Assembly: GCA_028583605.1 (NCBI GenBank) | Contig: CM053327.1 | Span: 2,790,001-2,854,000 of the forward strand | DNA: 64,000 nt | Reading direction: 5' to 3' | From: Dastarcus helophoroides | Lineage: Eukaryota; Arthropoda; Insecta; Coleoptera; Bothrideridae | Shown: one piece after another, positions 9,926 through 22,559 of the stretch | How positions within the stretch are numbered: the stretch's first letter is position 1 | Layout of the letters: each line of letters opens with the position of its first letter | The notes under the pieces: model-generated | Told to the model about the DNA's origin: nothing | Seen by the model: the letters and a program-made list of their open reading frames with translations, nothing else | Database searches by the model: none | Translations under genes and position numbers: made by a program

Positions 9926-10980
9926 CAGCTCTTGTACCGGCTGTTTTCTAAGAGAAAACACTAGGATTCATAAAGATCATGAATGCAACTACGACTGTGA
10001 AGGAATGCTATTGAAAATTTGAAAATAACCTTGGTGATTCATAGAGAGATGTATTTCTCTTGCTTTTCATAAATTAGCACCAAGGAGTCATAAATGGGCG
10101 TGTGCATTTACTTAAAGACATCAAACACTTAAGCACAATATCTCCGTTCGAATTTAGTAATGACAAGTCTGCAGAGGAACATTATATCAGGCAAGGAAGA
10201 ATTAATATACATTGTGTTTGTGTAATGTATGCGAGACAGGCATAAACATAACAATGAATTTAAAGGATGGTTTTAATACATGCATGAATGATAACGGAAG
10301 CGGGGATTCGTGCAACAATACAGACGTTTGAGTGGAACGAGTGGAATGATTTAGCAGCGGTGGCCGTAGCCCACTGCGATGAAGTGTTCCGCTCGGCCGC
10401 CCAAGATAGAGCCCCGGTTTGCCTTCACTGACATCGTTTACACCTCCTTTTCGTCCGTTTCGCCCAACGGAAGATTTCATGCTTTCCCGATAAATCACCC
10501 CAGAAAATGACGCTTCTTTCACTTATTTATATTCCTACTAGAACTAATTGCTATTTTCACAAGAAATAAAGAAGGGATCAATCGTTGAAATCTATTGAGG
10601 TTTTCCTACATAAACAGTCAGGATAGCAAAAATTATCGCGATCCTGCTATAACAATCTACGGTCCTTAAATATATCGCTTAAACAAAGTTAGGCAGTAAT
10701 CATTACAAAATATTTTTTTTTTAATCTACTTGCAAAGGGCAATCCATGCCTTGGAAGCACCGCGTGGAGGATGCGGAAACAAGGATAGATAGTGATGAGC
10801 GGTCTTCTTAAATAAGGATAGATTGTAATTTTTGGTAAAAATTCAATTCGGTGACGAATGCCATAGCTTGGAAGATCTATAGAAGTTGAGCGCACAGGAA
10901 TTTGCTGCCTTCAAATGTCTTGTATCCCTCAAAAATCTCGCCTTTGGACGGGATCAATCCCATTGGCCATAATTTCAAAA
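9926..10980. other. Mixed unique-looking sequence with a GC-richer island
   Basis: Contains a GC-richer block at about 10290-10520 (for example GCAGCGGTGGCCGTAGCCC and CGCTCGGCCGCCCAAG) that stands out from its surroundings. A 106-codon minus-strand frame crosses it, but it has no domain I recognise and no splice context. A weak local duplication (CATGCCTTGGAAG near 10747, CATAGCTTGGAAG near 10861) follows. Confidence 0.4.
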
Positions 10981-11900
10981 ATTTTATGTCTGCACTGAAA
11001 TTTTTCAAAATAGTGGAAATACAAAAACCTCGATATATGGAAATAAAATCGACATATTAAAATACCAGTGAAAGTCTTGAGAAGAAGATGTTTGCATTTG
11101 CAGAAAGAGTTATAATTTTGAAAATAAACTCAATTTAATATTTATAGAAGAAAAAAGGAATCACGTTTGAGGTTCCAGTTTTAAAAACTCTTTTAAAGGA
11201 CAAAGTAAAAATTTTGGATATTTTATTTGAAATTTTGTAAAAATATTTTATTTATTTAAAAAAAATAGTTTAAATTCAATATTTCTATTAAATTGAAAAA
11301 AAGTGCATTTTTCAAGCTCACAAAAAAGCAAAAATTCCAAATATAAGATTGAAACCAAAAAAACCGAAAAGGTTAATAAAAAATTTACAATCTATTATTG
11401 AAAAAATTAATTTCGATTGCAAATAGAGCAAATTAATCGATATTGCAGTAGTGGAATGAAAATTTTTGAAATATTTATAAATAAAACTTTCAAGAATCAG
11501 TTTCAAAGCATTCCAGCCAGAATTAAAATTTCAAGAAAAAAATCGATATTTTGAGATTTAAATCAATATTTAAAAAAACAATGAAATCGAAAAGATTGGA
11601 AAATTTAAGTTTGAAATAAAAAATTGGAAATAAACTATTGTGGAAAACATTTGGGTTCAATGTAAAAAAAACGAGAAATAATTCAAACTTCTAAAATCGA
11701 AATTTAAGAAACCTCTATTTAAAATTATTTTCATGATAATACACTGGTAATATTGCACTTAAAATCAAACTTTTGTTTAAAAAATCTAAAAATGAAAAAT
11801 ATAAAAGTTTAAAATTATCGGAAATTTAGACAATAAAAATAAAAGAAATAATAATAAAAAAATATCAGGTTTAAACTCGAAATTTCGAAAATTTATGAGC
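10980..11900. repeat. Degenerate A/T array, A-rich polarity
   Basis: Words such as AAATTTTGAAAAT and GAAATTTAAG repeat loosely; no gene or terminal repeat seen. Confidence 0.5.
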
Positions 11901-11934
11901 GATTTATTCCCAGCTTTACGGATGATAAAGTTCA

Positions 11935-12178
11935 TGACTTAACACTCCCTTCATTTTTGCCGTCCTAAACATTTCTTCTACTTGCCTTCAGCGCTGGATC
12001 AGGCCCTAAAACCTCGACTTCTTTACGACTATATTACAAATAGAGTGACAGTCTTGCCAAACCCTTGTAGCGGACTATTTTATTTGATAGACAAGAGGAA
12101 CTTTTTAAACTGTGCGGCCCGCTTAAAAATGTTCTTTCTGAAAGTGTCCCGCGGTCCTAAAAATGTCGCCGACCTCTG
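11935..12178 (-). mobile_element. hAT-like terminal segment
   Basis: Read on the minus strand from 12178 it begins CAGAGGTCGGCGACATTTTT, followed by AGGACCGCGGGACACTTTC and GCGGGCCGCACAG. hAT transposons often start CAG(A/G)GGT and carry CG-rich subterminal words. No partner end was found, so this is a solitary end. Confidence 0.4.
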
Positions 12179-12359
12179 AATTAGAAGAATCGTTTTTCTT
12201 CGAATTGAATCCAAAAGAGCCAAAGTGTGCTTTGGGGCTGAACCCCAAACATGAAAACACTATTCTAGTGTAGGTCCAACTTGAGCTTTGCATAGAGTAA
12301 GCAGCTGATAAGATGTAAAGTACTTTTTAGTTCTAAAAGGAAAACCTAGCTTCTGAGAG

Positions 12360-15300
12360 AAATTTACCTTCAAAATTCGTTTTTTTCGTCTCCAAATGTT
12401 GGTTCCAATTTTCAAATTTCGACTTTAATCTTGAAATGTGTTTTTTTCAAATTTAATATTTAAACCTAATTTCTCCAAATACTTTTATTTCAAGGTGTCC
12501 ATTTTTTCTCTCTAAAACGGTTCTTCTGAAAATGATGACGCTTTTTCAAAGTTTTAACTTTAATCTTCAAATGTCAATTTTTTTGTGTCTTAAAAATGTC
12601 TAGTTTAAGCAGATAGGTAAGTAGCCTACTGCACATGCTAGATGATTTCACCCGAGGTGACAATAAAGTTTCGGGACCAGATTTTAACCAAATCTTCAAC
12701 GATAACGCTGACGTGATCCATGAAACTGTTGAATTTAATCGTTTTTATCAACTCTGGATCTTGCAAGTGACAAACAGTCACATTAGACATAGTATCTTCA
12801 AAATAAAAATAAAATTTTTAAAATTAATTAATATTCGCTTTTATTTGGTTACCTTTCATTTGGAAATAAATCGCAGTAGGATTCCATCAAGTCAAAGAGG
12901 GATTTTTGTCTCAAGGTAAAAGGCCCCTTGCCAGTGCTGGAAATTCTAGGAAACTCATTTTTTAAGTTCATTAAAGTGAAGGTATTTGGACGTTCTTTTC
13001 CTATTGTGTTCTTTAACTCATTTTTAATGTGTTTTAATGCTTCAATATTAAAAAAAAATAACGTTTTCTCGGATCATTAAACTCCATTTTCGACATTTAG
13101 CAATTAAAATTCTTTTGAAATTCTTGGTCAATGTTTATAAAGCTGAAATTTCACTAGTAGCAATCAATTTTGTTTTTGACTGTTTGTGACATCGTTTGTT
13201 TAAGCGCTGACGATAAAAAAAATCGTAAATTTCTGATTTTCTCATTTCAAGATCTTGATTGTAATTATAAAATTACTAAAATTTAAACTTTAAAGTTTTC
13301 TATGACACAAATTTATGTCTAGATTTCTTCTCGAAAGGTTTAGCGTTTTTTCTACGCTTTTAATTTTAATCTCGAAATTTCAAGAATATGATTTTATCAT
13401 TTTGTGATTTAAAATTATTTCTCGAAATTTTTTTATGTGCCTTTTTTATGGGAAATTTTATTTTTTTGGACATCTTAAATTGTAAAGTCGATACATTTCA
13501 ATTTTTTCCCGAGCTTTCCATTTTTTCTTAAACTTTTTGTTTAAACTGAACTTTTTATTTTTACGCCTTCAAAATTTTTTTTAATTTGATCTCATTTTTC
13601 TTTATAACTTTCAGTTTTTGTCTCCAACGAACCAAACATTTTAAAAAACCTCCAACTTATATAGAGAAATATATAGTTTATTAGTAAACTAAACTCTTTT
13701 AGAAATTTACACCCAAAAATTTCGACATTAATATACAAATATAAATAATTATGAATTTTTCAGTTTAAGCATGTTATGCCTATTTTAAGAAAAAAACGTT
13801 AAAATGTGGAGAAAAACTTGAAATTTATAGAATCGGAATCCTACTTAATACGAAATGTTGTGGAAAAAACTCAAAATCTCAAAAAAAACTAAGAAAAAAA
13901 TATTTTCAATTTGAATTTCCATAAAATTTCGAATGCTATTCGATATTTGCTTGGACCTTAAAAACTACGAGAGAAGTTGAAATTTCAAAATTCTTTTAAA
14001 TAAATAATTTAGTTGCTTCAAACTATTTTACTATAAAATGGATTTTCGAATTTAGTTACCAAATTTCGACTTTTTCAAGGAATTGATTTTTTCTGAAAAA
14101 GTGTTAAAGCTTTATTTTTTTAAAATAAGTTTCGAATTTTCGTCTTAGAGTCACTTTAAATTTGTAAGAAAGAAAACTCAAAATATTTTTAATAAAAAAC
14201 ATATGAAAATCATTCTAAAAAAAATCGAAATTTTTAAAAAATTAACAATTTTGAAAAAAGTTAAAAATTTCGAAAAGTAGATATTTCAAGTCAATATTTT
14301 CAAAAATTTCCAAATTCAAAACAATTTGAAATTAAAAAATAAACATTTTCAAAAATTTTAGAAATAAAAAAAAATCTAGACATTTTGAAAAAATTAAAAA
14401 TATTTAAAATAGTTAAAATTTTGAAAACTTTAATTTCAAAACTAGCCAAAATGTGGAAAAAATCTGGAGACAATTTTCCAAAAGTAATCAAAATTTTTGA
14501 AAAGTCTAAATTTTGAAGAAAAGTTGAAATTGTCAGAAAAATCAAAATCAGAAAAGTCCAAAATACTTATTGAAAATTAAAATTTTGAAATCTTGAATAG
14601 TTGAAATTTTGAACTGAAAAGTTTTTAAAAATATTTTGAAATTTCAAAAATAAATCAAAATTTTCAAAAATTTCAGCTCTTTCAAAAGTCGGCATTTTCA
14701 AAAAATATCGACAATCTGAAAAATCTAAGCAAATTTTAAAAAAATGACAAAAATTGTAAAAAAAACGCAGATTCTTGAAAACTAGTCAAAAATTTCTAAA
14801 ATAGTCGACATTTTAAAAAAATTGTTGAGACTAAAAAATCGAGAATTTCAAGAAAGAAGTCGTAACCGTATATTTCAAAAAAGTTTTAATTTCGAAAGAA
14901 GCCAAATTTTGGGAAAAAATAAAATTTTGGAAAAGTATACTTTAAAAAAAAACTCAACATTTTTAAAAGACATAAAAACTATGCAACCAAGAAAATATCT
15001 TTCAAAAATATCAAAATTTTAAAACGCCAAAATTTTCAAAAACCGAAATTTTTAAAAGAAACAAACCATAACGTTAAAATTTTCAAAAAAATTGCAGTCT
15101 TAGAAAAGAAGAAATTTTTGAAAAAGCCGAGATTTTCAAGGGTCTTGAAAATTTTGCAAAATTTCAGTTCTTGAAAATTTTACCTTTATTGAAAATATTG
15201 GAATTTTTAAAAAATATTTCATTTTCTTTTTTGGAAATATTCTACGTTTTTTGAAAATATCGAGTTTTTTTTTCAATTAAATTTTTGTTTTAATTTGAAA

Positions 15301-17330
15301 TGGAAAGCAGCATTAAATGTAGAGAAAAATATCTGAAAGTTTTTTTTAAATCAATTTGTTTAAAAATTTTAATTATTTTGAAATGTTGCTTTTTCTTCCC
15401 AAATCTTTTACTATAATCTCTAAAATTTAAACTTGAAATTTAAGTATTTTTGTAGATAATTTCTGAGTTTTCAATATCATCCAAATTTGTGAAATAATGC
15501 AAAGATTAATATCAAAATTTGTTTTAGAGATCTTGCATGTCACTCTTGCTTAAAAAAAATCAAAAATTTATAAAATCAAAATGTTCACCAAAATAAACCA
15601 GAATTATCAAAAAAGTTGAAATTTTCAGTGATGGTGTAAATTTTAAATAATTTAAATGTTTAAAAAATCAATATTTCCCATAAAGTGAGAATTTGTTTAA
15701 GATATCAAAAATTTGATAACGACAAAATTAGAAAAATTTAAAAAAGGTGAAATCTTAAAAAGAAGTTGAAATTTTGAAAAAAGTCGAAATATTAAAAAAT
15801 ATTCGAAAGTTTAGAATGTTACAATTTTGAAAGGGTTTAAATTTTGGAAAAAACGAATTTTACAAAGTAAGTTTGAAAAAATGAAGGTAAGGAGGAATTT
15901 TCCAAAGGTTTCAAATTTTTAAAAGTCAAAATTTTAAAAAATAAAGGAATTTACGAAAAGTCTAAATTTTCCTAAAAGTCAAAGTTTTAGTCGAAAATTT
16001 CAAAGACCATTAAAATTTTTCAGTGAATCGAAAATACTAAAGTAACTCAAAATTATCAGAAAAAGTATTGCAATAATCGAGAATGCTACAACTTTTAAAA
16101 AAAAAGCAAAATTTTGGAAAATGTCGGAATTTAGAAAATGGCAACAATTTTGAAAAATGTTAAAATATTCATGGAAACTTAAAATTTTCATAAAATACTT
16201 ATCGATATTTTCGAAAAGTAATACAAAATTTTGAAGAAATCGACAATTTCAAAAATTCGAAAATTTGAAAAAGTAACGAAATTTTGGAAAAAATTCATAA
16301 TTTTGAAAAAGTAAAAATTGCAAACTTTGGTAAATAAATGAATAAATAACTATATAAATAATTAAATAAACCAATAAATAAATCAATAAATAAAACTTTG
16401 GAACCTAAACTTGACAGTTGCAGAAAAAGATGGAAATTTCGATAAACTTGAAATTTTTTGGGATAATTTACGAATTTTCGAGGTTAAAATAGTCAAGTTA
16501 AAGTAGAACTTTTAGAAAAGGAGCAAACATTAAAAAAATAGAAATTTCATAAGGTAATTCAAGTTTTAAAATATCTTTCCAAGAAACTTCGAATTTAGAC
16601 TTGAAACGAAAGATGAAATTTTGGAAAAAGCAATATTTTCGAAAAAATCTAAATTTTAGAAAATAACACGGAATTTTAAAAAGGTCGTATCTTGAAAAAG
16701 AATCAAATGGCCAAAAATAGCCAACTCGGAAGTTTTCGAAAAAATGTTGAAATTTAAAAAGTTTGCATTCCAAAAATAGTTTAAAATGTTAAAATTAAAA
16801 TTTCCAAAAATAAACGAAATTCTGAAAAATATCCTAGTTTTGGGAAATGTAGAAGATTTTATGAAAAGTTAAAATTTGCCAATAAAGTTTAAATGTTCAA
16901 AAGATATCTGGAATTTTGAAACAATTCAACACATAAAAAAGTCGATATTTAAAGAATTGAACTTTGAAAAAGTTGCAAAATTTTGAAATTTTGGAAAATA
17001 GTAGAAAAGTCTTCAAAAATAATCCAAGTCTTAAAAAAATTTCAATATTAAAAAAGCCAACTGAAAAATGTTTGGTCACATTTTTTAAAACAAAACAAAT
17101 TTTGTGCAGTTTTCATATTGAAAAACACCAAAATTATCAAAAATGTTCAAATTTACAAAATTGTCAACATTTTGATAAGCTAAATATTTCGAAATAATGA
17201 ATATTTTGGATGATTGAAATTTTGGGAATAGTCGAACGTTTTCTGAAATGTCGAAAATTTTAATAAAAATTTAAAAAAAAGTTAAAATTTGAAAAATAGT
17301 TTTTTAAAATAAGTCGACATTTTGAAGTAC
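12360..17330. repeat. Large degenerate A/T array with polarity switch near 13.7 kb
   Basis: T-rich polarity (TTTTTCAAATTTC, CTCGAAATTTTT) from 12.36 to about 13.64 kb, then A-rich polarity (AAATTTTGAAAAAAGTCG) to 17.33 kb, except a T-rich block at 15.18-15.48 kb. An AATAAATA-rich stretch lies at 16330-16395. All open frames are compositional. Confidence 0.65.
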
Positions 17331-18059
17331 TTAACACGTTTTTTTTTAACTTACTTTCTTTTATGTGATTAAAAACTAACCTCAATCGACGTTTGAGATT
17401 GATGTGTGTACAAATTTTGCCATCAATTTTAAACCAACTTCCCTATGAGCTAGAGACTTGAAACTATAACTCGGAACGTGATGCCAATGCAATATTTTAA
17501 TCCAATCATGACAATTATTGCACAAATAAAAAATTCGAGAGCCAAACTCGACTTAAAATGAACATAACCTAAAAACAAACATAACCTAAAAAATGAACCT
17601 AACCTAAAAACATAAGCTAATTTCGAGTCTTCAACTGACGAATATTACTACAATTTTTAACAGATCTTCGCAATAAATGGTAGAATTTTCAACAAACTAA
17701 TATCAGCCTGCCAATCAACAGTATTTGGCAAAGTTTTTGGGGTTATTTTGAACGATTATCGGGTGGTTTCTATTGCTATTTTTGACATATTATTGTCACT
17801 GTCTGTTACTACCGTCACAAGAAAAATCACTATTTTCTTCAAAGTCGAGGACAATGATTACAAATCCTCACCAGCTAGGAAATTTATTAATTCTGCATCC
17901 GTTTCTGTTGATATTTGACGACGTTTTAATCTTTTAGGCGTAGAGAGTCCTGTGGTAGCATTACACATTTTATCCGCTGAAAAAATGAAATATGAAAAAA
18001 AAATTGAAACCAACAAGTTCACACGATAGTTTACACCTTTATGAAAGTGTCACCAAAGT
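17331..18059. other. Non-array sequence, no feature recognised
   Basis: Contains several CCTAA words near 17576-17612 (AACCTAACCTAAAAAC), too few to be a telomere-type tract. The part next to the LINE fragment may be its 5' region, but I cannot read coding sequence in it. Confidence 0.3.
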
Positions 18060-18535
18060 TATTATCTGTATAATTTACTTTCAACCCTCTCTAGATTTGA
18101 ATACTATATTGGAGTAATTCCAAGTTGCTTTATCGAAAATCACAACGAGCTTCGGTAATATACCGACATTGACTGCAGGAGATTTTAATTGTAGAGTTTC
18201 CGAATTAGGCAGTATTCTAATAGAGCTGCTTGAAAATGAAAATTTAAATAAAGCTAGGTTAAGCAATGACAAAATTTCGAATTTGAGGGGACGACATATT
18301 GTTTTTTGAATGAAAATGCATCATCTAACATATTAAACGGCAAAACAATATCGGATTTTTCGCCTCAATTTGCTCACGTGGACAAGATAGGAATGAATAC
18401 TATTGACCTTGCATGAATAAATAATTTAAATTTAGACATAATACAGGTTATTCTCGTATTAGATGGGTACACGATATCAGATCACGCTCTTTCTATCTCT
18501 TTGATTCATTTTAGTAACACCCAATCTGAAAAGGA
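18060..18535 (+). pseudogene. LINE fragment: APE-type endonuclease domain
   Basis: Plus-strand pieces read LTAGDFNCRVSELGSILIEL at 18166-18225, then SNLRGRHIVF near 18280, FSPQFAHVDKIGMNTIDLA at 18358-18414, and GYTISDHALSISLI near 18472-18512. GDFN, the later IDLA and SDH-(A/P) are the conserved metal- and DNA-binding motifs of the exonuclease-III-like domain that opens ORF2 of non-LTR retrotransposons. Stops and a frameshift break it, and no reverse transcriptase follows. Clade not determined. Confidence 0.7.
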
Positions 18536-19840
18536 ACTATGTCCAACAAACTTGTCCCTTTAGTTTAAGTGGTCAAAGGATCTGGCAAACTAATACAAAT
18601 GTCTAATGCAAAATTCAAACAATGTATCTAAACTGGGCAATGGTAAAGAGTTCTATACTGTTATGCATTTAACTATTACAGAAACAGCTAAAAATTTAAA
18701 ATTATTTTAAACAATCCCCTAACATTATTGCACGCAAGAAACAAAATACTTCGTGGTTCTACTTTGGGCGCATACAATAAATAATAAACGAGTAATTGAT
18801 GCTTGAATAGTTCGGTTAACAGTTTTACTGCTGGTCCCCAAGTTTTTTTGTTTTAAATCTTATAAGTATTTTTACACGATAATATACCATAATGACAATT
18901 TTTCAGGGCCATCTGTATGGAGTTGGGAATCTGTATGAGATTATAAATCTGTATGGAACTAGGAGAAATTATTTTATACTTTTTGGTCCGTTTAAAAAAA
19001 ACATGTTAATTTAAAAACCTTTTGTTTTGTTTAATTTATTTGAAAATGACAAAATTTTCAAAAAAATTCAAAAAATAGGCGAAAATTTTAAAACATTTAC
19101 CATAAAAAAATCAATTTTTAATGTGAGAGTATATTGATGCCAGCTCCCCAAACCGACATGATAAGTTTGAAAAAATATCGAAACGTAATGATTACATTTC
19201 AGAATAAGTATAATGAAGCAATTTCCGTTTCGAAAAGCTTTGCCAATTTTCTCTCCATCGTTTTGATTCCCATCGACAATACATGTCAAACTAAATCCAC
19301 GCTGCATTTTATCGGGCACATTGTTGACTTGTAAAAATCTGAAGGGACGGTAATTATCTAAAGTGGTCGTCGAGGAAATTCGTAGGCAATACTTGGGGAC
19401 TTGCGTTAAGGGAATTTATTTTACCCCATTCTGTTCTAATTAAAAACCGGGGCAATGTTAATCTAACCTAGTTACTCCAGGAGGCTCAAGAGTAAAATAA
19501 AATTAGAGTGAACCTGAAATTAAAAAGGGAAATGTAAATTGGCCAGAAATATTCCCGTCCGTTAAGACCCCAGGGTCTAGATCATTGCAATGTTTGGCGT
19601 AAATAAATATTTATCCGCTATTCCAAATTAGTCCTATGTTTATATTGACAGTATCATCCCAATAATTTTGATACTCTAGTTAACGGAGCGTTCGGTTTAA
19701 AAGGAAAAGATAACTTTAAGCTTCAAAATGGGAAACAGATTCAAGATTTCAATTATAATTAATATTTTATTTACATTTTATTATTCCGTGTAGATATACT
19801 TAAAAGACTAAATAATTATTAAAATTTAAGCCTTTAAAAA
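18536..19840. other. Intergenic/intronic sequence, no gene seen
   Basis: AT-rich. A short local triplication of ATCTGTATGGA-like words lies at 18908-18964. Two opposing short frames near 19068-19334 are shadows of each other, without recognisable domains. Confidence 0.3.
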
Positions 19841-20015
19841 TTAAAATACAAATCTTGTCTTCTAAGACCCAGAAATATTAAAAAACAAAACAAAGGTTAC
19901 TTTTAGGCGTTTCGATAGCCAAGCTATCACCTTCAGAGAGATACTGAGGTTTCAGGGGACAAGATTTTTATTTCAATTTTGGGAAATAACGAAGGACCAG
20001 TCCGTTCCAACAAAA
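19841..20015 (+). mobile_element. Fold-back MITE copy 2
   Basis: AAATACAAATCTTGTCTTCT opens the left arm, GGCGTTTCGATAGCCAAGCT is the core, GGGGACAAGATTTTTATTTC the right arm, and GAAGGACCAGTCCGTTCC the tail. It ends nine bases before the TTAA of the piggyBac-like element. Confidence 0.75.
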
Positions 20016-20027
20016 TTAAGCCTTTAA

Positions 20028-21126
20028 CCCGACGTGTGACTCGTGAATTTTTTACACCTCGTCGACGCGTGGGGTGTCGGACACCCCAATTTCAAAATTA
20101 GGTTTTAATAAGTTGTATGAATATTTAGAGCTACTTTTTTTATTTTTATTAACTTTTTGGTTATTTTTATAAAATAAACCAAAAAAGTTAAAGAAGTATT
20201 TATATTTTTGTCAAAGATACGTTAATAATTTAAATATATATTATTTTTTATAAGATATGCAATGTTTTATAGAGCTTAAGTTTTAAAATACAAAACAAAC
20301 CTTATTATTTTATGTTATATGATCAGTAAAAATAGAAACCCTTATCTTAACAAAAAAAAATGAAATCATTAGTACATGTTAAAAAGTAAGTAAGTTATTG
20401 GGAATCGAATTCGAGTGGTTTTCCACATTTCTGGCAGATTGTAATTAATGCTCTCAACATATGAAAACATTGCAGGCACACAAGTTTTTTATCTTCTTAT
20501 TATCTATCACTGTCGTTTTTCCATTTCTCAGATTTCCCTGCGATTCTATAATTTTTGTTTATAAAATATCTGCTATCATTTCTTCATCTATAAATTGAAA
20601 ACATTCTGTTGGTGTTTTAGCCTTTTTTCCAGAAGCCTTCATCCGTAGCAAATAAGTTACAATATTTTCAGATTTGGTTCTAACATTTTTATTTGGTGTT
20701 TTTTTATTCCATTTGGTTCCATTTTTTCCTATAAAAAAGTTATTTTCATTTTTTTTTTCGCCTCTTCCATTTCACGATTCTGTTCTTGTCTCTCTCTTTC
20801 TCTCTCTCTTCACTCCGTGCTTCCTGTTCCTGGGTAGAATAGTCACAGTTCGTACTAATTTAATCGATTTTCCTCCTGAGTCTTTCTCATCAGTAAAAGG
20901 TTGGTTGGCCTCAGACTTCTCCCATAAGGATAATAGACATCCTGCTCCTTTTGCCATTTACACATCTTGATAAATTGTTACAAAAAAGAATACACTAAAA
21001 ATTTATCAAAAAACGCTCAGAATAAGTCCCTACTGCCTTGTTCAGTAGACGAAGAACCAAAAACGTAACCACAAAAAAAAAGTTCCAAGAACTGACACGT
21101 GGGTATATCGTGGGTAATTCGTCGCA
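20028..21126 (-). mobile_element. piggyBac-like element remnant with TTAA duplication
   Basis: Flanked by TTAA at 20024-20027 and 21127-21130. The left end CCCGACGTGTGACTCGTG and the right end read on the minus strand, TGCGACGAATTACCCACG, agree at about ten of eighteen positions, including the CGACG block. On the minus strand, 20480-20400 encodes KKLVCLQCFHMLRALITICQ then KCGKPLEF. This has the CxxC spacing and ICxKCGKPL wording of the Cys-rich C-terminal domain of piggyBac transposases, which bind the element's ends. About 1.1 kb is less than half a full element, and no catalytic core is readable, so it is internally deleted. TTAA plus the CRD supports the call; TIR decay leaves some doubt. 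Confidence 0.55.
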
Positions 21127-22500
21127 TTAATTTTATTCTTAGGCATTTATTATTAATAAACACTATTGCCAAAGCACCCGCGGTGTTCTGTTTCAAGTTA
21201 TAGGTCCCTATTTCATAAAAAGTTTAATAAAGAGAAAACTGAAATATTTTCCTAGAGAATAAAAACAGAGAAAATCAATTTAATAATCATTTACGTTGAG
21301 CATTTATATTTAGTAAGGGAAAGAAATATGTTCAATTTGCTTCGTATAGATCTTTGATACAATAACATTTCTCTTCGCAAGAAAATGTCAAAGATCATAT
21401 ACGTTCTGATTTTATTTATTCCTCTCTAAAATATCGGAATCATTATCAAGATTTAAGTTACTATAACTTTGATGTAACATTTCTAATGAAAGAACCAATT
21501 GATTGATACTTCGTGCTTAAATATAAAATCATAATAACGTCTCTTCTGAAAAGGACGCAGCATTATTTAATGAATCTAACTATTCGCAAATTAAATCCAT
21601 GTTAAAGTTATAAACATACAACGGAATGAAGGTCTTAAAAATTCTAAACAACGAGCGTCATGCTGAGTTTGCTCTAATTAAATACTTTCAGAGTGTAATA
21701 CTTTTTTATAGGGTGCATTAAGTTTATTGTTCGAAAATGGCAACTAAAATATCACTGTGAATATAAAATTAACATCGTACGAGTAACACATAAAACTTTT
21801 ACGAGTTATCTATTGTCTCCGTTTTATATAAGCTCGTTATCCTCAAATGCAAGAAACTTCGGAACTGTATAATGCAGTAAATTTTCTCGTACTTAAAAAG
21901 TTTAAAGTTCAACCGGAAAACACAAACTAAAGTATGGCGAATATTCCAAATGAAAGTTGTAAATTCGGAAAAAGTATTATATATCTGTGATTTTACTATT
22001 TAAACAGTTCGCTTTTAAGGAAAGAAAGCTGCTTTCCTCAGCGATTCGAATTTTAGTTCGAGTCTTTTTGTTTTATTTACATTTAGGTAGAATAAAATTT
22101 TAAGTTGCCTCATTCCGTGGACTCGTTAAAACTTTTCTTTATATTCTTGATAAAATCTTAAAGTATGAACCCTTAGAGCACTAATGCAATATAGTCAATT
22201 ATTTTAATAATATGGTGGTTCTGAAATGCAACAAATAATATACTTAAACTTTAACAGTAAAATTATAACTTCAGTTTCAACATTTTTTATACAATTCGTC
22301 AATTTGGTCCATTTCATTCAACTTAAACTGAAGTCATACAAATTGCATCGCTTCAGTGTTTGATAAACCGATCAGGGCAGTGCCGTGCTATGATGCAAAG
22401 AGGCACCTTAAGGGGGCGGCATAAGCAGTTAAATCAAAATATAATTTGAACCATTCAATAATTAAAAATTTTTACACATCGCTTTTCTATATCGGTCTAT
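21127..22500. other. Non-array AT-rich sequence, no feature recognised
   Basis: No open frame of note. Near 22370-22430 there is a CAGGGCAGTGCCGTGC...GAGGCACCTT...GGGGGCGGC patch that looks like a transposon end, but no partner was found. Confidence 0.3.
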
Positions 22501-22559
22501 GTCAAGGGTGGACAAATACGGCTGTTCGTTGAGTTGAGTGCGGCTCCCCTTCAAATATT

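Noticed and set aside
10202..10522. 106-codon minus frame across the GC-richer island
   Set aside because: No recognisable domain, no splice signals noted, and low-complexity patches; composition makes a chance frame plausible.
17576..17612. CCTAA words resembling the insect telomere repeat TTAGG
   Set aside because: Only a few imperfect units, too short to indicate a telomere or interstitial telomeric tract.
20674..20970. 98-codon plus frame rich in Phe/Leu/Ser
   Set aside because: Overlaps the piggyBac-like remnant, which reads on the minus strand, and a TCTCTC-rich patch.
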